Positions 7,898 through 17,250 of a stretch of 64,000 nucleotides of DNA are shown here, piece by piece. The notes beneath the pieces were generated by a model. That model was not told the origin of the DNA and did not search any database. It saw nothing but the letters and a program-made list of their open reading frames with translations. The stretch's first letter is position 1. Every line of letters begins with the position of its first letter. The stretch lies in NCBI GenBank assembly GCA_023410575.1, contig JAEYPP010000009.1, positions 5,611 through 69,610 on the forward strand, in the 5' to 3' direction. This DNA is from Bacillota bacterium (lineage in GTDB: Bacteria; Bacillota; Clostridia; Lachnospirales; Lachnospiraceae). A program made the position numbers and the translations under genes.

Positions 7898-10171
7898 ATG
7901 TACGAATTAAAGACACTTCAGAATCTAAATGAATATTTTACGAATTTGAATGATCGACGTGAAAAAGGTGTTTATTTCTATCGATTGAATCAATATAATG
8001 ATTCGATAAAAAGTTTTATGGCTCAGTACTATGATGCTGCTAGATTGTCAGGAGTTGTCATTGAAGGTAAACTTCAGAATCCAGATGAAAAAAATCTAAA
8101 CTACTACAGTGAAATAATGGGTATGTCATTCCAGATGAGTGTAGGATTTATAGCAAATGCATTAAAAAAGTGGTTACCTCGAATGGATGAATTACAAAGG
8201 AATAACATTTCAATTGCAATTTATGATACACTAGATGGAATGCGTAAAGAAGGTAAGAATGATAATATATTAAAGAATGCATATATCAAATTTATGTGTT
8301 GGATGTATTATCGCTTTGAAAGAATTGCTCATCAGTTGGGCAATAACCAATTACCCAAGATTTTATATGATGGTAATATTACTTATTATGAATTAAAGAT
8401 GCTTTCTATTCTAAAAAGCGCTGGCTGCGATATTTTACTATTAGAGTGTCATGGAGATGATGATTATCAAAAACTTGATGCCCAGTCGAAACAATCTAAA
8501 TTATTTGCAGTATCAGGCGGTAGTAACTTTCCACAAGGTTATGGCGTTACCTGGATACGAAAAGATATTGAAAACCAGATGAAAGTGAATCGTTTGTATG
8601 GAGAATTACCTAAAGTAATGAATTGTACGAATGCTTGGGTAAAGGGCAATATTTTTGAGGATATATTAACAAGCATACAGACGAGAGGAGACGATCCTAA
8701 GTTGTTCTATAACTGTTACTTTCGGATGTGTGGAGTTGAAGATAAACTGACCTATGTGAATGAATTATATCAATTGCAATTAAAATTGACTGAAGCGAAA
8801 CGGCAAGTTGTTATCGTTGAAAATGAAATCGATATTCCAACGATGGAAGAAATCTCAGAAATTCGACGTGGTAATTATCCTGATGCTGAACAAATGCTTT
8901 TAGATTTATCACGAAATATACAGTATATTTCCAATAATGAATTACAACGTCTTATGGTTAAGGCCTTTCTTGATGTTATGCTAGAGGAAAAGAAGAAGGA
9001 AGGTAATAATTTAAATAAATTGACAAACAAAGCAGTTTACTTATTATGCTGGTTAAAGCGATATCAAGGTCGTTTATTTACCAATTGGAAGATGCCGGAT
9101 ATTGCCTGCTTTATCTACCTTGGCGGTACGCAAGATAATAATGAGATATTGTTTATCAAACTTTTATCAAAGTTACCAGTAGATATATTAATTCTAGTGC
9201 CAAATTTAAATACTCAATGCCAATTACTAGATTCTTTTATTTTTGAAAAGAAGTATTCGAATTCACTTGTGGTTGATAAGTTTCCAACAGCAACTTCAGA
9301 TATCCAGATGGGAACAGCTGCCTATCACGCGGAAAGAGAATTAGATACACTTATGTATCAAGACTCTGGAATCTATCGTGAGTATCAGTATAGTAAAGGT
9401 GTTGCTGTGAATCTTCGTACAATGTATGAAGAAATTGCTCTCTTATGGGACCAAGAATTAAAATACCGGCCTAATTTTAGTACAGTTGGAGATGTTGTGA
9501 CTATGCCAGTTATTTATGCTAAGATTAGTGGCGTTAAGAATAATGATATACCAGCATATTGGCAGAGTATAAAGAATTTACTTACAGTCGATACCTTAGT
9601 GTATAAGAATAGTCCAATATATCAAAATGATGCGGAAAATAAGATAAAGCCTTATGCAACCGAGTTTTATCGCAATGGTATCATTCAAAAGAATAAAGTG
9701 AAAAGCCATTCTGCATATCAGTTTGGATACTTAAGAGAAGAAGTTCAGGATTATATCTTAGATAAGCTACAGCTCTTAATTGAACAAAAAACAATTAAGG
9801 GTACCTTTGAAAATGGGATGGAATATACGATTATATCAACTATTCTTAATCTAAATAAGGATATTATACGATTGATTCAAAAATTCGATTTTACAAAGAA
9901 GAATCCTAAGGTAGTAGTGATTAACACTACGGAGAAGATTATGTCTTTAGAGGATAGCATTGTAATAGCATTTTTGAATCTGGTAGGGTTTGACATTATG
10001 ATGTTTATTCCTACTGGATATCAGAATATAGAAAAGTTCTTTAATTTAAAACTTATGGAAGAGCATCAAATTGGTACGTATGTTTATGATTTAGTTGTTC
10101 CGAATATTGGTGCTGCAACCATAGAAACTCGTCAATCTTGGCGAAATAAATTATTTAGGAGAGGTAGTTGA
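7898..10171 (+). CDS. yceG: YceG family protein, Ter-associated (putative component of biosynthetic module)
   Basis: A 757-residue soluble protein of the YceG_bac family, which accompanies TerD and TelA in Firmicutes operons. It contains related segments, each a beta-strand core followed by helices: PKILYDGNITYYELKML near residue 167, ACFIYLGGTQDNNEILF near 403, and PKVVVINTTEKIMSLED near 670. No catalytic motif is recognisable. The biochemical role is unknown; published genomics places it with the Ter metabolite system. The stop overlaps a TTG and lies 2 bp before the ATG of telA, which suggests tight co-translation. Confidence 0.85.
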   Translation: MYELKTLQNLNEYFTNLNDRREKGVYFYRLNQYNDSIKSFMAQYYDAARLSGVVIEGKLQNPDEKNLNYYSEIMGMSFQMSVGFIANALKKWLPRMDELQRNNISIAIYDTLDGMRKEGKNDNILKNAYIKFMCWMYYRFERIAHQLGNNQLPKILYDGNITYYELKMLSILKSAGCDILLLECHGDDDYQKLDAQSKQSKLFAVSGGSNFPQGYGVTWIRKDIENQMKVNRLYGELPKVMNCTNAWVKGNIFEDILTSIQTRGDDPKLFYNCYFRMCGVEDKLTYVNELYQLQLKLTEAKRQVVIVENEIDIPTMEEISEIRRGNYPDAEQMLLDLSRNIQYISNNELQRLMVKAFLDVMLEEKKKEGNNLNKLTNKAVYLLCWLKRYQGRLFTNWKMPDIACFIYLGGTQDNNEILFIKLLSKLPVDILILVPNLNTQCQLLDSFIFEKKYSNSLVVDKFPTATSDIQMGTAAYHAERELDTLMYQDSGIYREYQYSKGVAVNLRTMYEEIALLWDQELKYRPNFSTVGDVVTMPVIYAKISGVKNNDIPAYWQSIKNLLTVDTLVYKNSPIYQNDAENKIKPYATEFYRNGIIQKNKVKSHSAYQFGYLREEVQDYILDKLQLLIEQKTIKGTFENGMEYTIISTILNLNKDIIRLIQKFDFTKKNPKVVVINTTEKIMSLEDSIVIAFLNLVGFDIMMFIPTGYQNIEKFFNLKLMEEHQIGTYVYDLVVPNIGAATIETRQSWRNKLFRRGS

Positions 10172-10173
10172 TT

Positions 10174-11334
10174 ATGGGCTTAGATTTTACGAAGACTCAA
10201 ACGCAACAAACATCACAGCTTACATCAGTTGTAGATAAAACAGAGAGCGGGCAGAATGAGATTGCAGTAGTTGAATCTTATGATATTACCGCAGATCGTG
10301 AAAGCTTGAATGCAAAATTAGTGAATTCACCTGAAGTTGATGCACTTTGTAGTCAGATTGAAGTAGATAATCTAGAGACGATTGTTTCTTTTGGTGCACC
10401 GGCAGCCGAGCAAATTTCTAAGGCTTCTGATGTAGTTTTGAACAGTATGAATATGTCTCAATTGGATGATTCCAGTGAGATGCTAAATGTTCTTGCAAAA
10501 ATTATGTCAAAGTTTGATATTGAAGAAATTAAAGAAAATCAAAGTTTATTTCAAAAACTATTTGGTAATATGAGAAAGCAGCTGGATAAGATTTTAGCGA
10601 AGTACCATACCATGGGGGATGAAGTTGATAAAATCTATGTACAGTTGAAAAAGTATGAAGGAGAGATTAAGAGTTCCAACAAAAAACTTGATGAGATGTT
10701 TCATGCTAACGTAGATTATTATCATGAGTTGGTTAAATATATTTTAGCTGGTGAACAAGGCTGTAGAGAGTTAGAGGCTTATATTGAACAAAGAAGAAAT
10801 GATATGGAAACAAGTGGTGATAATTCCATCCAATTTGAGTTACAAAGTCTGCAACAGGCATTGATGATGCTAGAACAAAGAACACAGGATTTACGTACTG
10901 CAGAGAATGTAGCAATGCAATCAATTCCGATGATTAAGACGATGGAGTTTAGTAACATGAATCTTGTTCGTAAGATTAATTCAGCATTTATTATTACTTT
11001 ACCTGTATTTAAACAGGCTTTAGCGCAGGCTATTATGCTAAAGAGACAAAAGATTCAGGCAGAGGCAATGTCAGCATTAGATGAAAAGACGAATGAGATG
11101 TTGATTAAGAATGCACAAAATACCGTTGAACAATCCAAGATGACTGCTAGATTAGCTTCTGGTAGCTCCATAAAGATTGAGACATTGGAGACTACTTGGA
11201 GAACAATTGTAACCGGTATTGAAGAGACAAAGATGATTCAAGAAGATGCAAGAAGAAAGCGTATTGAAGATCAAGCTAAACTTGAAACTATTAAGACCGA
11301 GTTTAATAAGATGTATCATGTGCCAGAAAAATAA
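10174..11334 (+). CDS. telA: TelA/KlaA family toxic anion resistance protein
   Basis: The 386 residues are almost entirely helical, with long heptad stretches from about residue 120 to 240 and again at the C-terminus. The pattern FSNMNLVRKINSAFIITLPVFKQ near 255 is typical of the TelA family. TelA proteins are cytosolic and contribute to tellurite and cell-envelope stress resistance by an unknown mechanism. ATG 10174 is preferred over the overlapping TTG at 10168, because AGGAGAGG lies at the right distance. It is in one operon with yceG upstream and three terD genes downstream. Confidence 0.9.
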   Translation: MGLDFTKTQTQQTSQLTSVVDKTESGQNEIAVVESYDITADRESLNAKLVNSPEVDALCSQIEVDNLETIVSFGAPAAEQISKASDVVLNSMNMSQLDDSSEMLNVLAKIMSKFDIEEIKENQSLFQKLFGNMRKQLDKILAKYHTMGDEVDKIYVQLKKYEGEIKSSNKKLDEMFHANVDYYHELVKYILAGEQGCRELEAYIEQRRNDMETSGDNSIQFELQSLQQALMMLEQRTQDLRTAENVAMQSIPMIKTMEFSNMNLVRKINSAFIITLPVFKQALAQAIMLKRQKIQAEAMSALDEKTNEMLIKNAQNTVEQSKMTARLASGSSIKIETLETTWRTIVTGIEETKMIQEDARRKRIEDQAKLETIKTEFNKMYHVPEK

Positions 11335-11385
11335 TCAAAAGTATCATGTAATAGAAAAAATAAAAAATAATGGAGGGAAATGATT

Positions 11386-11967
11386 ATGCCAATTAGTTTA
11401 TCAAAAGGTCAAAAGGTCGATTTAACCAAAGGGAACCCAAGCCTTAATAATATTATGGTTGGTTTGGGCTGGGATGTTAATGCTTATGATTCCGGTAACG
11501 ATTTTGACTTAGATGCAGCAGCATTTTTGCTAGGTGAGAATGGAAAATGTCCTACAGAGAAAGAATTTATCTTCTATGGTAATTTACAACATCAAACCGA
11601 GGCAGTCAAGCATATGGGAGATAATTTGACAGGTGCTGGCGATGGTGATGATGAACAGATTCAAATCGATCTTCGTAAGATTCCTGCCAATATTGCAAAA
11701 GTAGCATTTACAGTTACTATCTATGAAGCTGAGAGCAGACGTCAGAACTTCGGACAAGTTTCTAATGCTTTCATTCGTATTGTAGATGAAACAACGAATA
11801 CAGAATTAATCCGTTATGATCTTGCAGAAGATTTCTCGATTGAAACTGCAGTTGTTGTTGGTGAATTATACAGACATAATGGTGAGTGGAAATTCAATGC
11901 AATCGGCAGTGGCTTCCAAGGTGGTTTAGCGGCATTATGTAACCATTATGGTATTCAAGTTTCTTAA
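11386..11967 (+). CDS. terD: TerD family protein, paralogue 1
   Basis: A 193-residue TerD domain. The N-terminal MPISLSKGQKVDLTK is typical, and the calcium-binding loops are intact: FDLDAAAF near residue 41, and GDNLTGAGDGDDEQI near 78. TerD proteins bind calcium and act in tellurite, phage and stress resistance, probably as surface or complex-forming modules in the cytosol. GGAGGG is eight bases before ATG 11386 but only two before ATG 11380, so the later start is used. It is 12 bp upstream of the next paralogue. Confidence 0.92.
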   Translation: MPISLSKGQKVDLTKGNPSLNNIMVGLGWDVNAYDSGNDFDLDAAAFLLGENGKCPTEKEFIFYGNLQHQTEAVKHMGDNLTGAGDGDDEQIQIDLRKIPANIAKVAFTVTIYEAESRRQNFGQVSNAFIRIVDETTNTELIRYDLAEDFSIETAVVVGELYRHNGEWKFNAIGSGFQGGLAALCNHYGIQVS

Positions 11968-11979
11968 GGAGGAGTTAAT

Positions 11980-12561
11980 ATGCCAGTTTGTTTAACAAAA
12001 GGTCAAAAAGTTAGTATTACGAAAGATAACCCTGGATTAAGTAAGGTTGTAGTAGGACTCGGATGGGATGTTAACCAGTTTGATACTGGTGGTGCATTTG
12101 ATTTAGATACAGCAGCGTTCTTATTAACAGATAGCGGCAAAGTATCAAAACCAGAAGATTTTGTCTTCTTCGGAAATTTAGTTCATCCAAGTCATAGTGT
12201 ACAACATATGGGAGATAACCTTACAGGCGTAGGTGATGGAGATGACGAGCAGATTAAGATTGATTTGTCGATGATTCCTAATAATATCACAAAAATCGCA
12301 TTTACAGTTACAATTTATGACGCTGAAGTAAGAAGACAAAACTTTGGACAAGTGAATAATGCATATATTCGTATAGCCAATGACGCGACTGGAGAAGAAA
12401 TTCTTCGTTATGATTTAGGTGAGGACTTCTCGATTGAAACGGCAGCGGTATTTGGTGAGTTATATAAGAATAATGGTGAATGGAAATTCAATGCGATTGG
12501 TAGTGGATATCAAGGTGGTCTTGCTGCTCTATGTGCAAACTTTGGTGTTGAAGTTGAATAG
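11980..12561 (+). CDS. terD: TerD family protein, paralogue 2
   Basis: This 193-residue protein is a close paralogue of the gene before it, with the same length and the same calcium loops (FDLDTAAF, GDNLTGVGDGDDEQI) and C-terminal EWKFNAIGSG. The pair probably arose by tandem duplication. The start has AAGGAGGAG seven bases upstream. The proteins may form mixed assemblies, which is inference from co-expression. Confidence 0.92.
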   Translation: MPVCLTKGQKVSITKDNPGLSKVVVGLGWDVNQFDTGGAFDLDTAAFLLTDSGKVSKPEDFVFFGNLVHPSHSVQHMGDNLTGVGDGDDEQIKIDLSMIPNNITKIAFTVTIYDAEVRRQNFGQVNNAYIRIANDATGEEILRYDLGEDFSIETAAVFGELYKNNGEWKFNAIGSGYQGGLAALCANFGVEVE

Positions 12562-12591
12562 TATTACCTTTACTTAAGGAGGGATTTAGTA

Positions 12592-13179
12592 ATGTCAATT
12601 AGTTTACAAAAAGGTCAAAAAGTCAGTTTAACGAAGGACAATGCGGGTTTAGCAAATGTTCTTGTAGGCTTAGGTTGGGATGAGGTTGAGCAAAAGAGAG
12701 GTTTCTTTTCACCAAAGCCACAAGCTATTGATTGTGATGCGTCTGCACTACTTTTACAAAGTGGTAGATTAATGGGAAAAGAAGATATCGTATATTTTGG
12801 AAACCTTAGACACCCATCTGGCACAGTACAACACATGGGAGATAATCTTACAGGTGCAGGTGATGGAGATGATGAGCAAATCTTAGTTGATTTATCAAAA
12901 ATCCCAGAAAAATATGATAAAATCGTGTTTGTTGTGAATATTTATCAAGCAATACAAAGAAATCAGCATTTTGGTATGATTCAAAATGCATTCATACGTT
13001 TGGTGGACGGCAAAACAAATGCTGAAATGTGTAAGTATAATTTATCTGATAACTATTCAGGTATGACTGGAATGATTTTTGGAGAAATATATCGTTATAA
13101 TGGTGAGTGGAAATTCAATGCCATTGGGCAGGGAACAAATGATCCAGGTTTAAGCGAACTTGCAAATAAATATCGTTAG
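12592..13179 (+). CDS. TerD family protein, paralogue 3 (divergent, with insertion)
   Basis: A third TerD-domain protein of 195 residues. The second calcium loop is kept (GDNLTGAGDGDDEQI), but the first is changed: about ten extra residues (KRGFFSPKPQ) precede an IDCDASALLL core in place of FDLDTAAF. The C-terminal half is also more divergent (NYSGMTGMIFGEIY), so it is the specialised member of the trio. AAGGAGGG precedes the ATG. It is the last gene before two terminator-like hairpins. Confidence 0.88.
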   Translation: MSISLQKGQKVSLTKDNAGLANVLVGLGWDEVEQKRGFFSPKPQAIDCDASALLLQSGRLMGKEDIVYFGNLRHPSGTVQHMGDNLTGAGDGDDEQILVDLSKIPEKYDKIVFVVNIYQAIQRNQHFGMIQNAFIRLVDGKTNAEMCKYNLSDNYSGMTGMIFGEIYRYNGEWKFNAIGQGTNDPGLSELANKYR

Positions 13180-13197
13180 AGTTAACATTTGTTATTA

Positions 13198-13265
13198 AGT
13201 GAAACTATATTTCACTTTTCGAAAAAGAGGAAATGTTGAATTTAAAACGTTTCTTCTTTTTTTCG
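13198..13265 (+). terminator. two hairpins closing the terD operon
   Basis: The first hairpin is AGTGAAA-CTATA-TTTCACT followed by TTTC (13198-13220). The second pairs TCGAAAAAGAGGAAA with TTTCTTCTTTTTTTCGA (13219-13265) and is T-rich on its 3' side. Together they probably terminate the operon and separate it from the ATPase gene. Confidence 0.6.
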
Positions 13266-13433
13266 AGAAAAGCAACTCGCATGAAAAAATAGTTCATGTG
13301 TAATACTAATGATAATCTATCATCATAAATAGGTTATTTAACTTTTCTTATAAGAGAAAAGATAATATAAGTTATTAAATATCACAAAATTCAAGCATTT
13401 TCCGAAAGTGAAATGAGCTAGGGGGAAAAAGAA

Positions 13434-16091
13434 ATGAAGTTTAATGGACTTACTGAAAAAGAAGTCGAAGCATCAAGACAACAATATGGATCAAACGCAA
13501 TACCTGATTCAGAACCAACAACGTTTTGGCAGGAGTTTAAAGAAACGTTTGGCGACCCAATGATTAAGATATTACTCGCTATCACAGCATTGATGCTCGT
13601 AATGTTCTTTTTTGGTTATGCCGAAATCTATGAACCAGTAGGTACAATTGTAGCTGTATTAATCGTAGCGTTTGTATCTGCAAAAACAGGAGTTGCAAGT
13701 GATACAAAATATCGTCAATTAAAAGATAGTACCAAAAAGGATCAGTGTAAAGTTTATCGTAATGGTGTTGTTACAGTAATCGACGTTGATGATGTTGTTG
13801 TTGGCGATAAAATCGTACTTCAATCAGGTGATAAAATCCCTGCAGATGGTGTATTAATCTCAGGTGACTTACGAGTTGATAACTCTGCATTGAATGGTGA
13901 AGCAGAGGAATGTAAGAAATTTGCTGCAGAAGGTGATTTCCAATTAGCAGACGACATTACCGGAGATACTTTTGTTGATAAGCATTCTCTTTTTCGAGGT
14001 GCTGTTGTGTTTGATGGCGAAGGTGTTCTCGATGTTCGTAAAGTTGGTTTAAAGACGATGATGGGTAAGATGGCAGAAGAAATGCAAGAAGATGAGCCAG
14101 ATTCCCCTCTCAAAGTAAAATTATCCAAGTTAGCAGGCCAGATTTCTAAGTTTGGTTATATTGGTGCTGTTGTTATTGCTATATTATATTTTGCTTATTT
14201 TATTATTAGTGCGGGTGGTTTTACTGAATTCTTCTCCATCGGTGCACCAGAAGTAATTAAAAAAGTAGTAGAAGCTGTTTCTTTAGCTGTTGTTATTATT
14301 GTTTGTGCAGTACCAGAAGGTCTTCCATTAATGATTTCTCTTGTTTTAATGCAAAATACTAGCAAGATGTTAGATCATAATGTATTAGTTAGAAAAGCAG
14401 AAGGTATTGAGACTGCAGGCGCATTAAATATTTTATTTAGCGATAAAACAGGAACAATTACAAAAGGTAAGCTTGAAGTTGTTGATTTTTTTACTGCAGA
14501 CGGAAAATCAATACCAATTAACGAATTAAGTAAGCATGGTGTTGTAAAAGGTTTTCTTGATTTAGCAATTGGTAAAAATACGGCTTCTATGTTTGATGCC
14601 GAACATAAAGTAATTGGTGGTAATGCAACCGATCAAGCGTTGTTAAAATTTGTTGGTGAGTCTACATTCAATCTCTTAAAGGAAGATAAAAAATGTATTG
14701 TAGATGCACACCAAGGTTTTAACTCAGCGAATAAGTTTAGTCAGGCAAGTATTAAGAACTTAGGCAAAGTATTCTACAAAGGTGCTCCTGAAAGATTAAC
14801 TTCTTTAGCTACAAAATACCTTGATCATGATGGAGAAATTAAGACGTTAGACCGTGCAGTGCTTGATAAGAAGATTGACGAATTAGCTTCGAAAGCAATG
14901 CGTGTTTTAGCGTTTGGATATTCAGAAAAGACATTAGTTGAGAATATAGTAAATGATGATATTGTTATCATTGGCTTAGTTGGTATTCGCGATGATGTTC
15001 GTCCAGAAGCCAAAGAAGCAATCCAAGCAGTTTTAGATGCTGGTATTCAAGTAGTTATGATTACTGGAGACCGTATTCAGACAGCAGTAGCAATCGCAGA
15101 GGATGCAGGCTTAATTAAAAATAAAACAGATATTGCATTACTATCTTCTGAGTTAAATGCAATGAGCGATGATGAAGTGAAAAAGATAATTCCAAATATT
15201 CGTGTAATTGCACGTGCATTACCAACAGATAAATCTCGTATGGTACGATTATGTCAGGAGATGAATCTTGTTGTTGGTATGACAGGAGATGGCGTTAACG
15301 ACTCTCCTGCATTAAAGAGAGCAGATGTTGGTTTTGCAATGGGTAGTGGTACCGAAGCTGCCAAAGAAGCTGGTAAGATAGTTATCCTAGATGATAATTT
15401 TAAATCGATCAAAGATGCAATTCTTTATGGTAGAACAATTTATCATAACATCTTAAAGTTCTGCAAATTCCAATTGGTTATTAATGTTGCAGCAGTTATT
15501 GTTAGTGCACTTTCACCTTTCTTCGGAATCGAAGAACCGTTAAAAGTTACTCACCTTTTATTCGTAAACCTTGTAATGGATGGTTTAGGTGCTATTATGC
15601 TTGGTAATGAACCAGCTCGTGAGGCTTACATGAGAGAAAAACCAAGAAGAAGAGATGAAAGCATCGTTAGTAAGAAGATGATGACTCAGATTGTAATTAT
15701 GGGTCTTTGGTTAACTGCAATAAGTTTTGCATTCTTAAAATTACCAATTTTTGATCAATTCTTTGATTCAATAGAAGAAAAATTATCTGCTTTCTTTGTA
15801 TTGTTTATTGGTAGTGCTCTATTTAATGGATTCAATGTTCGTGATGACAGATTTAAGATTTTCAGTGGCTTGAATGAAAATACTGGTTTCTTAAAGGTAT
15901 TCTTTACGATTATTGTTGTACAATTATTCATTGTAAATTGTAGCTTAATACCTTTACCAATATTTACGTGGATTAGTAATATGTTTAGCTGTGTTCCAGT
16001 TAATATTGTTGGTCTATTAATTGTTTATGCGTTAGCAGTTACAATGATTCCTGTTGACTTAATTCGTAAGTTATTTACAAAGACAAAATAG
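13434..16091 (+). CDS. P-type calcium-transporting ATPase (PMCA/SERCA-like, P2 type)
   Basis: The 885-residue membrane pump has the full P2-ATPase order: TM1-2, actuator domain with NGEAEE near residue 155, TM3-4 with the calcium-site PEGLPL near 295, phosphorylation site DKTGTIT (Asp337), nucleotide domain with KGAPE, hinge MTGDGVND near 618, then six C-terminal TMs including VNLVMDGLG. It would export calcium using ATP. AGGGGG precedes the ATG. Calcium P-type ATPases are recurrent neighbours of the calcium-binding TerD proteins, so this one probably sets calcium levels for the Ter system. It has its own leader and may be separately transcribed. Confidence 0.9.
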   Translation: MKFNGLTEKEVEASRQQYGSNAIPDSEPTTFWQEFKETFGDPMIKILLAITALMLVMFFFGYAEIYEPVGTIVAVLIVAFVSAKTGVASDTKYRQLKDSTKKDQCKVYRNGVVTVIDVDDVVVGDKIVLQSGDKIPADGVLISGDLRVDNSALNGEAEECKKFAAEGDFQLADDITGDTFVDKHSLFRGAVVFDGEGVLDVRKVGLKTMMGKMAEEMQEDEPDSPLKVKLSKLAGQISKFGYIGAVVIAILYFAYFIISAGGFTEFFSIGAPEVIKKVVEAVSLAVVIIVCAVPEGLPLMISLVLMQNTSKMLDHNVLVRKAEGIETAGALNILFSDKTGTITKGKLEVVDFFTADGKSIPINELSKHGVVKGFLDLAIGKNTASMFDAEHKVIGGNATDQALLKFVGESTFNLLKEDKKCIVDAHQGFNSANKFSQASIKNLGKVFYKGAPERLTSLATKYLDHDGEIKTLDRAVLDKKIDELASKAMRVLAFGYSEKTLVENIVNDDIVIIGLVGIRDDVRPEAKEAIQAVLDAGIQVVMITGDRIQTAVAIAEDAGLIKNKTDIALLSSELNAMSDDEVKKIIPNIRVIARALPTDKSRMVRLCQEMNLVVGMTGDGVNDSPALKRADVGFAMGSGTEAAKEAGKIVILDDNFKSIKDAILYGRTIYHNILKFCKFQLVINVAAVIVSALSPFFGIEEPLKVTHLLFVNLVMDGLGAIMLGNEPAREAYMREKPRRRDESIVSKKMMTQIVIMGLWLTAISFAFLKLPIFDQFFDSIEEKLSAFFVLFIGSALFNGFNVRDDRFKIFSGLNENTGFLKVFFTIIVVQLFIVNCSLIPLPIFTWISNMFSCVPVNIVGLLIVYALAVTMIPVDLIRKLFTKTK

Positions 16092-16101
16092 TATATGACA
16101 G

Positions 16102-16255
16102 GACTGTCACACGAAGTGAGCTTATTACAGTATGAATAAAGAAGAAGGGTGATGGTATTTTTCTAAGTGCCTTACAACTCCACATGCATTTGTGGGTTTG
16201 TGAGCATAGCGCGCATAAAGAATATACCATCGCCCTTCTTTATTTAATGTGATAC
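16102..16255. repeat. dispersed palindromic repeat, copy 3
   Basis: Arms AAAGAAGAAGGGTGATGGTAT (from 16138) and ATACCATCGCCCTTCTTT enclose the family core (CTTACAACTCCACATGC...TGTGGGTTTGTGAGCATAGCGC). A flank GGACTGTCACACGAAG...TATGAATAAAGAA is shared with copy 2. It lies directly between the ATPase and HAD genes, in the same orientation as copy 1. Confidence 0.85.
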
Positions 16256-16268
16256 AAAAGGGAGAAAG

Positions 16269-17054
16269 ATGATACTATTTAATTCAGATTTAGATAATAC
16301 CTTAATTTATTCATATAAAAGAGAAATTAATGAAGAAAAATGTTGCGTTGAGATTTATCAAAAACGTGAAGTTTCTTTTATGTCTAATACGTCGATCGAC
16401 TTGTTACATAAACTGTGTCAGAGAATATGTTTTGTACCAACAACAACGCGAACAATCGAGCAGTATCAACGGATTAATCTCGGTATAGGAATACCAGAAT
16501 ATGCATTGGTTTGTAACGGTGGGATTCTCTTAGTGAATGGGGTGATTGATCCTACATGGTATGAGGAATCTCTTGTCTTGATTAAGGAATGCCAATCAGA
16601 ATTGCAACATTCCATAGAGTTATTAAAGAAGGATCCAAATTGTTCTTTTGAAATTCGCTTTATTGAAGATTTGTTTGTTTTTACAAAAAGTGATAACCCT
16701 GATATAACAATTGAATATTTATCTGGCGAACTGAATCTAACACTAGTAGATATCTTTCATAATGGTACAAAGGTTTATGTAATGCCCCAAAAATTAACGA
16801 AAGGAAATGCAATTCTTAGATTGAAAGATAAGTTAATGGCAAATACAATCATAGCGGCCGGAGATAGCGAATTTGACATATCAATGCTCAATGTAGCTGA
16901 TATAGCTTTAGCTCCAAAGCAATTAATGGCTAATATATATATGAAGTATAACAATAGTAAGAATGCCAACATAATTGTACATGAAGGAGAAGAGTTATTT
17001 TCGAATGTTATTTTAAAGTATATTATGCAATATATTAGTAAGAATGAGATGTAG
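16269..17054 (+). CDS. HAD-superfamily phosphatase (Ter module)
   Basis: A 261-residue HAD hydrolase. All four motifs are visible: SDLDNTL (nucleophile Asp8 and acid Asp10), PTTTRT (motif II Thr), a Lys in KLTKGNAILRL (motif III) and AAGDSEFDISML (motif IV metal ligands). A C2-type cap lies between motifs II and III, as in Cof and sucrose-phosphatase relatives. HAD phosphatases of this type recur in Ter metabolite operons, where they would remove a phosphate from a PRPP-derived intermediate. GGGAGAAAG precedes the ATG. The palindromic repeat separates it from the ATPase gene. Confidence 0.82.
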   Translation: MILFNSDLDNTLIYSYKREINEEKCCVEIYQKREVSFMSNTSIDLLHKLCQRICFVPTTTRTIEQYQRINLGIGIPEYALVCNGGILLVNGVIDPTWYEESLVLIKECQSELQHSIELLKKDPNCSFEIRFIEDLFVFTKSDNPDITIEYLSGELNLTLVDIFHNGTKVYVMPQKLTKGNAILRLKDKLMANTIIAAGDSEFDISMLNVADIALAPKQLMANIYMKYNNSKNANIIVHEGEELFSNVILKYIMQYISKNEM

Positions 17055-17056
17055 AT

Positions 17057-17100
17057 TAAGTGTAAAAAAAGTTAAGAATAAGTGTAAAAAAGTTAAGAAT
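17057..17100 (+). repeat. short tandem repeat
   Basis: Two direct copies of a ~21-bp unit (AAGTGTAAAAAAGTTAAGAAT, one A longer in the first) lie just after the HAD gene. A/T-rich; no function assigned. Confidence 0.7.
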
Positions 17101-17176
17101 AAAAAAAAGTGAGAGACAAGGAGAGAATAAGCAAGCATATAAATAATTCTAAATATTAATAATTATACATTTTTAC

Positions 17177-17205
17177 TTGATTTTGTTTTTTGTTTTTAAT
17201 ATAAT
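17177..17205 (+). promoter_or_regulatory. sigma-A-type promoter upstream of the YjiH-like gene
   Basis: TTGATT at 17177-17182 and TATAAT at 17200-17205 are separated by 17 bp. It is about 45 bp upstream of the coding region. Confidence 0.65.
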
Positions 17206-17250
17206 AAACCTCGACTCACTATAATGATATGACAGAATGAGGTAATGATT

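Noticed and set aside
13820..14128. 102-codon minus-strand frame inside the ATPase gene
   Set aside because: Shadow of a conserved P-type ATPase coding region.
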